From NCBI GenBank assembly GCA_040905045.1, contig JBBDSH010000064.1, forward strand, positions 1-30,171: a stretch of DNA of 30,171 bases. Direction: 5' to 3'. Each line of letters starts with the position of its first letter. Position 1 is the stretch's first letter. Shown one piece after another: positions 22,735-30,171 of this stretch. Made by a program: the position numbers and the translations under genes. The stretch is from JBBDSH01 sp040905045. Its GTDB lineage: Bacteria > Pseudomonadota > Gammaproteobacteria > Eutrophobiales > Eutrophobiaceae. The notes under the pieces were generated by a model. That model ran no database searches and was not told the DNA's origin. It saw nothing but the letters and a program-made list of their open reading frames with translations.

Positions 22735-25443
22735 TTACTTTATCGATGCGGCAGCCGTCTGTTGTTCGGCCGCGTCGTTCAGATCCAGTGTCAGGCGCAC
22801 GGTGTTGTCCGTGCAGTACTGTTCGGCGAAGCCGAATTTCCGCGCCAGCCGCCGCATGCCGCTGTTGTCCGTCAGGGTGACTCCCACAAGTCTTCCGGTG
22901 CTCCGCTCGCGGCAATAGCGGATCAGTTTTTCCATCAGTATGGATCCAAGACCGCTGCCCTGCTGATCGCTGGCGATGACAATCGCAAATTCCGCTTCAT
23001 GATTATCGGCATCGCTGACGGCGCGGGCGACGCCGAGTGTTTCCGCCTTGCCGTCTTTACCATTCGCCACCGCAATGAAGGCCATCTCGCGGTTATAGTC
23101 GATCTGGGTATAACGGGCCAGCTGGTCGTGCTGGATGTCGCCGATGGCGCGAAAGAAACGGAAATACACATCCTGCGGTGACAGGCGTCGGAACAGCCGG
23201 TGATGGGCGTCTTCGTCTTCCGGCCGGATCGGTCTCAAAAGGATCCGTTTTCCCGTCTTGTCCGTGATCCACTCCTCCAGTTCCTGGGGATAGGGCCGGA
23301 TGGCCAGTCGTTCCGTGCCCGGCCGGTTGCTGCGCGCCACTTTGATGCGCGCGTCCAGCGCCAGCACGCCCTTGTTGTCGGCGAACAGCGGGTTGATGTC
23401 CAGTTCCTGTATTTGCGGATGATCGATGATCAACTGCGAGATCTTCAACAGCGTCAGGCGGATAGCGTCCAGGTCGGCGGCGGCCGTATCCCGGTAACCC
23501 TGGAGTTCCCGGATAATGCGGGTACGGCCCATGAGGTCGTCCGCCAGTGCCATGTTCAGGGGCGGCAGTGCCACCGCCTTGTCGTTGACGATCTCGACGG
23601 CGGTGCCGCCCTTGCCGAACAACAGCACGGGACCGAAGACGGGATCCGTCATCGAACCGATAATGAGTTCATGGGCATGGGGCCGGTCGGCCATCTGTTG
23701 CACGGTAAAGCCCTCGATGTGCGCCTCCGGCTGCAGGCGCCGCATGCGGCTGAGCATGCCTTCGGCAGCGTAACGCAGCAGGTTTCCGGATTCGATGTCC
23801 AGCAGTACGCCGCCCACATCGGATTTGTGCGAGATGTCCGGCGACAGTATTTTCAGCGCTACCGGGTAACCGATGTCATCGGCGATGCGGACGGCATCAT
23901 CCACGTCTTTCGCTACCCGCGTGTCCACCACCGGTATGCCGTAGGCGCGGAGCACGTCCTTGGCTTCCGGTTCCGTCAGGACATCGCGTTCCTCGTCCAG
24001 CGCCCGTGCCAGAACGGCGCGGGCGGCATCCCGATCCGGCGTGAAGTCTTCCGGTATGGAGCGGGGCGTCTGCATCAACGCCTTCTGGTTGGCATCGTAT
24101 TCCACCATCTGCAGAAAGGCGTCGACGGCGGCGTCCGGCGTATCGTACCCGGGAATGCCTTCCTCCTTGAAATGCCGGCGCGCCTGTTCCACGGCTTCGG
24201 CGCCCATCCAGCAGGTAAAGACGGGTTTTCCTGTTTGCTTGATTTCATTCGTGATGGCCCGTGCGACTTCCGTATTGTCGATGATGGCGGTTGGTACCAG
24301 CATGACGAGGACGGCGTCGTAGTTTTTGTCCTTGAGCAGGATCCGCAGCGCGGCCACGTAGCGTTCCGCCCCGCCGTCGCCGATGATGTCCACCGGGTTG
24401 CCGCGCGACCAGGTCGGCGGCAAAACTTTGTCCAGATCGCCGATGGTCTGTTCACTGAATTCCGCCAGCCGGCCGCCGCCGTTGATGAGGGCATCGGTGG
24501 CCAGCACGCCGGGGCCGCCGCCGTTGGTGAGTATGGCCAGCCGGTTGCCGCGGACCCGGCGGGCGCGGGCCAGGGTTTCCACGGCGCCGAACAGGTCTTC
24601 GATGGTATAGACGCGCAGCATGCCGGCGCGGCGGATGGCCGTGGCAAAGACATCATCACTGCCGGCCAGGGCGCCGGTATGCGACGTCGCCGCTTTGGCG
24701 CCTTCCTTTTCGCGGCCGGACTTGATGACGATGACCGGCTTGTTGCGCGCCGTGGCGCGCGCCGCCGACATGAATTTACGCGCTTCCTTGATGGATTCTA
24801 TATAGAGGAGTATGCCGCTGGTGGTCGGATCGTTGCCCAGATAATCCAGCAGATCGCCGAAATCCACATCGCTGCCGTTGCCCAGGGAAATAAAATGGGA
24901 AAAGCCGATGCCGCGGGATTTGGCCCAGTCGAGAATGGTGGTGCACAGGGCGCCGGACTGGGAAATCAGCGCCAGCTTGCCGGGCAGGGAATCGGTGTGG
25001 GCGAAGCTGGCGTTGAGGCCGAGGTTGGGCAGCAGCAGGCCGACGCAATTGGGACCGAGGATGCGCAGGCCGTAAGGCTTCGCCGCATCCAGCAGATCCT
25101 GTTCCAGCACGCCGCCGTTGTGATCCTCCCGGAAGCCGGCACTGAGCACCACGACGGCCCGCGTGCCCCGCTCGCCCAGTTGCCGGACGATACCCGGAAC
25201 CGTCGCCGCCGGTGTGGCGATGATAGCCAGGTCCGGGCCGGCGGGCAGGGCATCAATGTCCTTGTAACAGGTTTGATTTTGCACCTGATCGTACTTGGGA
25301 TTGACCGGCCAGACCGGGCCCTCGAAACCGCCGGCGAGCAGATTCCTGAATACCACATGACCCAGCGAGCCGGGCTTGTCCGAGGCGCCGATGAGGGCCA
25401 CGGATTCCGGCTTCAGCAGATAATTCAGGTTGAGGACGCTCAA
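22735..25443 (-). CDS. NDP-forming acyl-CoA synthetase fused to GNAT acetyltransferase (PatZ/Pat-like)
   Basis: A 902-residue protein with the layout of bacterial protein acetyltransferases PatZ and Pat, which acetylate lysines of acetyl-CoA synthetase and other enzymes. Order: CoA-binding domain (about 8-140, LIGASDKPGSLG), succinyl-CoA-ligase-like (150-450, ISQSGAL), ATP-grasp (480-700), then GNAT (735-902) with the acetyl-CoA loop QQGSGLG. The synthetase His is retained (H255 in SHTGALAG). As I recall, the Salmonella enzyme has lost it, so this one may still make acyl-CoA. The start is TTG with GGGAG about 10 bases upstream and no nearby ATG that keeps the first strand. The downstream thiolase fits acetyl-CoA metabolism. 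Confidence 0.9.
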   Translation of the reverse strand: MSVLNLNYLLKPESVALIGASDKPGSLGHVVFRNLLAGGFEGPVWPVNPKYDQVQNQTCYKDIDALPAGPDLAIIATPAATVPGIVRQLGERGTRAVVVLSAGFREDHNGGVLEQDLLDAAKPYGLRILGPNCVGLLLPNLGLNASFAHTDSLPGKLALISQSGALCTTILDWAKSRGIGFSHFISLGNGSDVDFGDLLDYLGNDPTTSGILLYIESIKEARKFMSAARATARNKPVIVIKSGREKEGAKAATSHTGALAGSDDVFATAIRRAGMLRVYTIEDLFGAVETLARARRVRGNRLAILTNGGGPGVLATDALINGGGRLAEFSEQTIGDLDKVLPPTWSRGNPVDIIGDGGAERYVAALRILLKDKNYDAVLVMLVPTAIIDNTEVARAITNEIKQTGKPVFTCWMGAEAVEQARRHFKEEGIPGYDTPDAAVDAFLQMVEYDANQKALMQTPRSIPEDFTPDRDAARAVLARALDEERDVLTEPEAKDVLRAYGIPVVDTRVAKDVDDAVRIADDIGYPVALKILSPDISHKSDVGGVLLDIESGNLLRYAAEGMLSRMRRLQPEAHIEGFTVQQMADRPHAHELIIGSMTDPVFGPVLLFGKGGTAVEIVNDKAVALPPLNMALADDLMGRTRIIRELQGYRDTAAADLDAIRLTLLKISQLIIDHPQIQELDINPLFADNKGVLALDARIKVARSNRPGTERLAIRPYPQELEEWITDKTGKRILLRPIRPEDEDAHHRLFRRLSPQDVYFRFFRAIGDIQHDQLARYTQIDYNREMAFIAVANGKDGKAETLGVARAVSDADNHEAEFAIVIASDQQGSGLGSILMEKLIRYCRERSTGRLVGVTLTDNSGMRRLARKFGFAEQYCTDNTVRLTLDLNDAAEQQTAAASIK

Positions 25444-25775
25444 GGCGGTGAAACTCTCCCGTCAGCAGGGAAACACTGGAATAGTTTCTATAATAGCACT
25501 TTGCTGCGCCGCACAAAACGCATTTTCATGATTTTAACGATATCGTTTACAACATGGTGCCAAAAGCGTTCGCGACAGAGGTTGGATGAAAGCGGGTGAA
25601 TGGTAATGTTCGGTGTCACTGAATGGGGTTCCGGTGCTTACGCCGTGCAAGGGCGGAGGAATGTCTATAAAATCGCGTTTTTTTTTGCCTACAGCATCAT
25701 GAGGCAGGGCGGTATTCGGCTTCCGATACGGTTTGATTCCGATCCCGGCCTGCGGCAGTAACGGGAAGAGTGTTT
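25444..25775. promoter_or_regulatory. Divergent intergenic region with 12-bp palindrome
   Basis: No gene is supportable between the PatZ-like (minus) and HelD-like (plus) genes. AACGATATCGTT at 25536-25547 is a perfect 12-base palindrome inside a longer AT-rich near-palindrome and may be an operator. TATTAT near 25484-25490 on the minus strand is a possible -10 for the PatZ-like gene. Confidence 0.4.
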
Positions 25776-27839
25776 ATGAGTACGGTGGAAAACGAGGAGC
25801 AGGCGCGCCTGGAGCGTTGTCAGGCCAGCATCAGCGATGCCATGCGGGCAATCGAACATCGCATCAGGGAGCACGCGGATGAAGTCCAGACCCGTAAAAC
25901 CTACCTGTGGGAGGCGCGGCGCGATATGGATCATATCGAAAAGATCGCCGTGCGGCAGATCATCGAACAAACCCTGCAGTCCGCCGACATGCTGCAGGCC
26001 CAGCAGCAACGTCTGCTGAAATTGCAGCGTTCGCCCTATTTCGGACGTTTCGACTTTGTTCGCGAAGACGGTGAGCAGCAATCGCCCGAGGAAGTCTATG
26101 TGGGCGTGCACCATTTCCACGATGAGGCCCGCGGCAAAACCCTGATCCACGACTGGCGCGCGCCGATCGCGTCGATGTTTTATGATCATGAAATCGGTCC
26201 GGCGCGGTACGAAGCGCCTTCGGGCGAGGTACGGGGACAACTGCGGCTGAAGCGGCAATTCCGCATCCGCGGCGGGCGCCTGGAGTTCATGCTGGAATCC
26301 GGCGTCAACGTCGTGGATGATGTCTTGCAGCAGGAACTCAGTCAGGCGACGGACGAGGGCATGAAACAGATCGTCGCCACCATCCAGCGCGATCAGAATG
26401 CCATCATCCGTGACGACGAGGCGCATACGCTCATCATTCAGGGCGTGGCCGGCTCCGGCAAGACCTCCATCGCCCTGCACCGCATTGCCTTTTTACTCTA
26501 CCGCTACAAGGATACCCTGAGCTCGGATGATATCCTGATCATTTCACCCAACCGTGTGTTCGCCGACTACATCGGCAATGTCCTGCCGGAACTTGGGGAG
26601 GAACAGGTCAACGAGATCGGGATGGAAGATCTGGCAATGGAACTGCTTGATCATCAGTACCGTTTCCAGAGCTTTTTTGAACAGACCACGGCACTACTGG
26701 AAAAGAATGACGAAGCCCTGAAGGAGCGCATCGTATTCAAGTCTTCGCCGGAGTTCCTGAGGAAGATCGGTGCCTATGCCGATCACCTGGAAGCAAACTC
26801 CTTTATTGCCACCCAATGGCGTCTTGGACGCAAGATCGTGCCCGACTGGTTTTTCGATGAAACATGGCACAAGCATCGGGGCGTGGCTGTCACCGAGCGT
26901 ATCGCGCGGGTGGTTCGGGCGACGGAACAGCAGATCGGTGTGCATTACAATTACGATCTTGAAACATCGGAACGCCAGGCACTGCGGGAGCATGTGCGCG
27001 GCATGGTGCGTAAGGTTACATTGCGTCAGGCTTATAAGGATTTCTTCGAGTGGCTGGGTCGGCCCGAGTTGTTCAGGCCGGCGGGCGGCAGACTGGAATA
27101 CGCCGATGTGTTTCCGCTCATCTACCTGAAAATGCGCATGGAAGGCGTGAAGAATCCCTGGCGCGATATCAGGCATTTGCTGATCGACGAGATGCAGGAC
27201 TATACGCCGGTACAGTATGCCGTGTTGAACAGGCTGTTCACCTGCCGCAAGACGGTGCTGGGCGATGCCGGTCAGTCGGTCAACCCCTACAGCGCCTCCG
27301 ACGCCGCGCAAATCCAGTACGCCCTGCATGGCGCGACCACGGTCAAACTCACCAAAAGCTACCGTTCCACCTGGCAGATCATGCAATTCGCCCTGGGTAT
27401 CGCGCCGAACCCTGAACTGGAGGCAATGGAACGTCATGGCCAGGCACCGGAGGTGATTACCTGCAAGCGGCCGGCGGATGCGCGGGCGCGTATCCTGGAT
27501 GAGATTGCGGATTTTCAGGCGTCTCCCCATAACAGCCTGGCCGTGATCACCAAAACCCAGCGTCAGGCCCGCAAGCTGCACCGGTCATTGAACGAAGCGA
27601 ACGTGGAAACACGCTTGCTGGAGGCGGACAGCACCGGATTTTCCACCGGCATTATTGTCTGTACGGCGCACATGGCCAAGGGGCTGGAATTCGATCGGGT
27701 GATCGTGGCGGACGCCGGCGCGAATAATTTCCATACCGAAATGGATCGCAACCTGCTCTATGTCGCCTGCACGCGGGCCATGCACCGGCTGACCCTGGTC
27801 TGTGTGAATGAGCCTTCCGGACTGTTGCCGGTGATATAG
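25776..27839 (+). CDS. HelD-type UvrD-family ATPase (RNA polymerase recycling factor-like)
   Basis: A 687-residue superfamily 1A ATPase. An N-terminal antiparallel coiled coil (about 1-85) leads into SPYFGRFDF and TLIHDWRAPIASMFYDHEIGPARY, the region that distinguishes Bacillus HelD-type proteins from helicase IV or UvrD. Walker A is GVAGSGKTS (223-231), Walker B is LLIDEMQD, and SYRST plus VACTRAMHRL complete the C-terminal motor motifs. In Gram-positives such proteins insert into RNA polymerase channels and release stalled enzyme from nucleic acid. That role here is inference from layout. I prefer the ATG at 25776, with GGGAAGAG 5 bases upstream, over a GTG at 25770 inside that site. The stop is TAG. 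Confidence 0.88.
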   Translation: MSTVENEEQARLERCQASISDAMRAIEHRIREHADEVQTRKTYLWEARRDMDHIEKIAVRQIIEQTLQSADMLQAQQQRLLKLQRSPYFGRFDFVREDGEQQSPEEVYVGVHHFHDEARGKTLIHDWRAPIASMFYDHEIGPARYEAPSGEVRGQLRLKRQFRIRGGRLEFMLESGVNVVDDVLQQELSQATDEGMKQIVATIQRDQNAIIRDDEAHTLIIQGVAGSGKTSIALHRIAFLLYRYKDTLSSDDILIISPNRVFADYIGNVLPELGEEQVNEIGMEDLAMELLDHQYRFQSFFEQTTALLEKNDEALKERIVFKSSPEFLRKIGAYADHLEANSFIATQWRLGRKIVPDWFFDETWHKHRGVAVTERIARVVRATEQQIGVHYNYDLETSERQALREHVRGMVRKVTLRQAYKDFFEWLGRPELFRPAGGRLEYADVFPLIYLKMRMEGVKNPWRDIRHLLIDEMQDYTPVQYAVLNRLFTCRKTVLGDAGQSVNPYSASDAAQIQYALHGATTVKLTKSYRSTWQIMQFALGIAPNPELEAMERHGQAPEVITCKRPADARARILDEIADFQASPHNSLAVITKTQRQARKLHRSLNEANVETRLLEADSTGFSTGIIVCTAHMAKGLEFDRVIVADAGANNFHTEMDRNLLYVACTRAMHRLTLVCVNEPSGLLPVI

Positions 27840-27853
27840 TTGTTTGCGGTAAA

Positions 27854-28003
27854 ATTCTGAGAACTATATACCTGTTTCAATATCGCAAGGGGAGAGGAAT
27901 ACAGTATGTTCTGGGATTCTCCGGCCAGGGCCGTTCGGAAGAAAAGGCTTTGAACAATCTCATTGAAGCAATCCGGATATTCATTGAGTCCTGTGACTAT
28001 TAA
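27854..28003 (+). pseudogene. Possible HicB-like antitoxin remnant
   Basis: One open frame ending at TAA 28001-28003 reads ...QYVLGFSGQGRSEEKALNNLIEAIRIFIESCDY. This resembles the core of HicB-type antitoxins (G-x-S-x-G-x-T/S-x-E-E-A-L-x-N-I-x-E-A-I). No start codon or ribosome site is in frame upstream and the usual N-terminal strand is missing, so if the relation is real this is a 5'-truncated fragment. The match is short and the call tentative. Confidence 0.35.
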
Positions 28004-28075
28004 AACGATATATTTTAACTATTGAAAAACTTCTGTTATCTGCTGTCATAAATTATGTTCTGCTGATAGCTGGCT

Positions 28076-28104
28076 TTGACATCAGAGAACTCGCTGGCTA
28101 GTAT
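28076..28104 (+). promoter_or_regulatory. Orphan sigma-70 promoter reading toward the PIN gene
   Basis: TTGACA (28076-28081), exactly 17 bases, and TAGTAT (28099-28104) form a good promoter. Its only visible target is the truncated DUF3800 frame at 28219. Transcripts would then run antisense into the PIN gene. Confidence 0.6.
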
Positions 28105-28218
28105 TACCTATACGTCTGGGTCGAGTCGCCAAGCGTCTTGAATTTGGGGCTATACGCACCATACCCAGTCGTCTTTATTCTCCAATAAAAAGGAATTACA
28201 TAAGGAGATAATTCCCCC

Positions 28219-28347
28219 ATGTACCTCTGTTATCTCGACGAGTCCGGAACTCCGGATATTCCAGGGCCAAAGATTTTTTTGAACACAGTATGCTTCACGC
28301 GTTTCCAGCTCTCGGGCAGGTCATTGTTGTTTTCCAGTGCCGTGTAG
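28219..28347 (+). pseudogene. 5' fragment of a DUF3800 gene (start plus about 16 codons)
   Basis: An ATG with AAGGAG 11 bases upstream opens MYLCYLDESGTPDIPG, the characteristic N-terminus of DUF3800 proteins, which have an RNase H-like fold and are common in defence and mobile contexts. After about codon 16 (near 28266) the reading becomes the antisense of the PIN gene and stops at TAG 28345-28347. The rest of DUF3800 is not in the window. The original gene was evidently cut at this point by arrival of the PIN / Xre-ImmA module or by a deletion. Confidence 0.7.
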
Positions 28348-28844
28348 ATTTCTTGTATTTGCTCGTTATTGATAAGCTTTGCACTGCGCATTTTCCTTAA
28401 TAATTCATGGCCGTGCCAGACGGAGAGCTCGAATTCCCCGGCCAGTTGATGCATGCCAAGATCATCGGTAGTGACAATAGCGGGGCGGACCATGCCGAAG
28501 GCCAGACAAAAGCAGTCGGTGGTGGATGGAGGTGTGTGGCCACGGGATATATAGGCTTCGACGTTTTCCAGTACATGCGCCCGCAGCACACTTTGTGCCG
28601 CTTCGATCCGTAGTTTTTCGTCTTTACTCAGACGTACACGACCGGCCAGCCGCTCTTTAGCCAAAGCATCGTGATCGAACCAGGGGAAGTAGTATTGAAG
28701 GCGTGGACTGCGATGTATTTCTTTTTCAACGTCTTTGAGGATCGTCAGGCTGTATTCTTTTTGCCCGAATTTGACTCCGAGCAAGGGTTTGATTCTCCTG
28801 GCCAGCCGCAAATAGGCGTTGGTATCCAGGAGAACCAGTGTCAA
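28230..28844 (-). CDS. PIN-domain protein, probable toxin or nuclease partner
   Basis: A 204-residue protein. The N-terminal strand LVLLDTNAYLRL provides D7, E40 or E42 lies in DVEKEI, D110 in STTDCFCLAFG, and D127/D128 in VTTDD. This is the acidic metal-binding set of PIN ribonucleases. Members of type II toxin-antitoxin systems cleave RNA. The start is TTG, overlapping the upstream TGA as TTGA, so it is translationally coupled to the Xre-ImmA gene. The final ten residues (GISGVPDSSR) are encoded antisense to the DUF3800 fragment, so its natural C-terminus may have been altered at the junction. Confidence 0.85.
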   Translation of the reverse strand: MTLVLLDTNAYLRLARRIKPLLGVKFGQKEYSLTILKDVEKEIHRSPRLQYYFPWFDHDALAKERLAGRVRLSKDEKLRIEAAQSVLRAHVLENVEAYISRGHTPPSTTDCFCLAFGMVRPAIVTTDDLGMHQLAGEFELSVWHGHELLRKMRSAKLINNEQIQEIYTALENNNDLPESWKRVKHTVFKKIFGPGISGVPDSSR

Positions 28845-29965
28845 CGAGACAGTTCCTCGTGCAGCGCCGTGGCATCATGAAGGGACAGATCCATAATCTG
28901 CTGGATATAACCGGGCCCCGTATCCCGCTCTTTGATCATGCGTTTCAGGGCCTGAAAGAAATCGGATTGAAATACATTCTCGCAATCGGCGATATAGCGT
29001 TCCGGCTCCGGCGGTGACGGGTCAAACAACAGCGCGCTGACAAGCGGGCCCGGAGTGGTATTGCGAGTGACGTGGATCTCTTTCTCCTCGATTTCCAGGG
29101 GCGGCAGGCCGGCGGCACGGACGTAACGTTTAACCTGTTGATAAACCGTATTCAGAGAGATCATGTGCTTTGCTGAATGCCGAAGCAGGACGTCCATTTT
29201 TCCATCCTGATCGGGTTGCCCGAGCGCCTCCCGGTAGGCATCCGCAACGCACTTTTCGGGAAAGAGCAGAGCGCCGGCGAAGGCATCGGCGTAGTCTTCG
29301 CCTTCTTCGCTGCCGGCGAGTTCCGGGGTATAGACATGCGCCAGTTCGTGCGCCAGCCAGAACTTGAAATCTTCCAGCCGAGTGTCCAGGTTTAGGAATA
29401 TGAAGGTAATATCTTCCTTCGGCAGGCGGATGTGGAGTGCGTTCTCGTGGTTGCCTTTTTCGCCCCACAATACCGGCACGAGCACGGCGCCGCTGTCCCT
29501 GAATTCACCAATCAAGTGCTCGTATTCCAGTACCGCCCGTTCGCCGATACCGAGATGAGAACGTGTTTGTGAAACCGCAACCTGGAGTCTGTCGTACTCG
29601 GTAGAGGCGGAGGATATCCGGGTGCGCAATGTCCACTGCTCGGTCAGGTAGGCTGTCAGTGGCTTCAACAGATGGCCGATACTTTCCGCCTTGGTGATAT
29701 GGGAGCGGGTGGTTTTGGCACCGCCCTTCTTGCGAAAGGCGACAATGGGCCGGTTTGTTTCGCCGGCGTTAACCAACTCCTCGAATGTCAGTCTGAGAGA
29801 GGTAGCCAGTTTAAGCAGTGTGGCTGGCCGCGGGAAATCTTTCCCTTTAAGCCAATTCGTGACGGCCTGGGAGGAAACACCAAGATTATCGGCCAGTTGC
29901 TTTTGTGTTAAACCCTGTTCCGCAAGTGCTGCCCGCAGAGTGTCGGCATTAATGGCCTTATGCAT
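28841..29965 (-). CDS. Xre-family regulator fused to ImmA/IrrE metallopeptidase-like domain
   Basis: A 374-residue protein. Residues 8-65 form an Xre helix-turn-helix (LTQKQLADNLGVSSQAVTNWLKG). The COG2856/ImmA-IrrE domain spans about 140-260 with a zinc-protease HELAH (206-210) and downstream E223/D224 in GEDYADAFAGALLFP. Xre-COG2856 proteins have been predicted as antitoxins paired with PIN or other toxins. Here it precedes and overlaps a PIN gene, which fits. The N-terminal domain would repress its own promoter at the repeats at 29992-30019. No ribosome site is visible; a -10 element ends 8 bases before the ATG, implying near-leaderless translation. Confidence 0.92.
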   Translation of the reverse strand: MHKAINADTLRAALAEQGLTQKQLADNLGVSSQAVTNWLKGKDFPRPATLLKLATSLRLTFEELVNAGETNRPIVAFRKKGGAKTTRSHITKAESIGHLLKPLTAYLTEQWTLRTRISSASTEYDRLQVAVSQTRSHLGIGERAVLEYEHLIGEFRDSGAVLVPVLWGEKGNHENALHIRLPKEDITFIFLNLDTRLEDFKFWLAHELAHVYTPELAGSEEGEDYADAFAGALLFPEKCVADAYREALGQPDQDGKMDVLLRHSAKHMISLNTVYQQVKRYVRAAGLPPLEIEEKEIHVTRNTTPGPLVSALLFDPSPPEPERYIADCENVFQSDFFQALKRMIKERDTGPGYIQQIMDLSLHDATALHEELSR

Positions 29966-29973
29966 GGGGAGGG

Positions 29974-30002
29974 ATTATAGCTGTCCTGAATCTGAAATCA
30001 AG
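29974..30002 (-). promoter_or_regulatory. Near-leaderless promoter of the Xre-ImmA / PIN operon
   Basis: TATAAT (29979-29974, minus) with TTGATT 16 bases upstream gives a predicted transcript start at about 29967, only two bases before the ATG at 29965. No Shine-Dalgarno sequence is present. Confidence 0.65.
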
Positions 30003-30019
30003 TTTTATCAAGTTTTCAG
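29992..30019. promoter_or_regulatory. Operator candidate with direct and inverted repeats
   Basis: On the minus strand AAAACTTGAT occurs twice in tandem with a 10-base period. The pair is bracketed by CTGAAA and TTTCAG, which are inverted relative to each other. The block covers and precedes the -35 element of the Xre-ImmA gene, where a helix-turn-helix autorepressor would bind. Confidence 0.55.
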
Positions 30020-30070
30020 GATTGATTTTCGCGAAATGTATATAGGTAAATGAAACTGGATATATCTCTC

Positions 30071-30171
30071 TTATTCTGTCGTGGGATGCCTGGCGGGGAG
30101 CTGTAACGCATAGTCATCCAGCGAGAAGGCTTCCGCCCAGCGGCGCAGTTGCTCCGCTTCAACCGGCCGGG
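30071..30171 (-). CDS. C-terminal end of an unidentified protein (partial)
   Basis: The minus strand from the window edge reads RPVEAEQLRRWAEAFSLDDY and then 12 more residues ending PTTE before TAA at 30071-30073. Codon use looks like a normal gene of this genome (GC-rich third positions), unlike the AT-richer patch to its left. About 33 residues are visible, too few to name a family. Confidence 0.6.
   Translation of the reverse strand, partial: RPVEAEQLRRWAEAFSLDDYALQLPARHPTTE

Noticed and set aside
23200..25599. A plus-strand open frame of about 800 codons opposite the PatZ-like gene
   Set aside because: It is the antisense of a well-supported protein with clear domains. It shows no recognisable motif and has no ribosome site; long antisense frames are expected in GC-rich genes.
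25689..26480. A minus-strand frame of 263 codons opposite the HelD-like gene start
   Set aside because: It overlaps the coding strand of a clear ATPase, and no motif or start signal is visible.

Overview
The window reads as ordinary chromosome of a Gram-negative, most likely gammaproteobacterial, organism. It is GC-rich, with exported c-type cytochrome and ComEA-like proteins, a textbook sigma-32 promoter, an FNR/Anr box, and REP-like palindromes of the kind common in Gammaproteobacteria (7220-7450 and 15330-15493). I cannot name the genus. Most genes lie on the minus strand; the plus-strand genes are an NSS transporter, a CBS-domain protein and a HelD-like ATPase.

Layout, left to right. 251-6292 (minus) is a three-gene signalling operon: a soluble three-PAS histidine kinase, a two-receiver protein, and a large REC-GAF-GAF-GAF-GGDEF-EAL protein whose GGDEF domain looks degenerate and whose EAL domain looks intact. 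The likely output is c-di-GMP breakdown. 6692-7132 is a small heat-shock protein with a near-perfect sigma-32 promoter beside a REP cluster. 7487-9123 is purE-purK, with a 146-bp foldback element upstream. 9518-10552 holds a secreted helix-hairpin-helix (ComEA-like) protein and a secreted monohaem cytochrome c; the latter has a perfect FNR box at exactly -41.5 from a predicted start site. 10934-13075 is a molybdopterin oxidoreductase, divergent from a sodium symporter at 13265-14623. A two-CBS-domain protein and an RhlE-type RNA helicase converge on a repeat block with a shared terminator.

17156-17718 is a ParD/ParE-type toxin-antitoxin pair. The toxin frame is complete except for two in-frame amber codons. 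17822-22633 (minus) carries a P2-type cation ATPase, a tautomerase, an exported SnoaL/NTF2-like protein and a thiolase. They lie downstream of a PatZ-like protein (acyl-CoA synthetase fused to a GNAT acetyltransferase) at 22735-25443. Diverging from it is a HelD-type ATPase, a family best known from Gram-positive bacteria.

The right end (27840-30070) is an accessory, AT-richer patch. It has a HicB-like remnant, an orphan promoter plus ribosome site plus about 16 codons of a DUF3800 gene, and a two-gene PIN / Xre-ImmA module inserted against that fragment in the opposite orientation. The module has its own repeat-based operator and a near-leaderless promoter. This patch and the double-amber ParE toxin are the least ordinary parts of the window.
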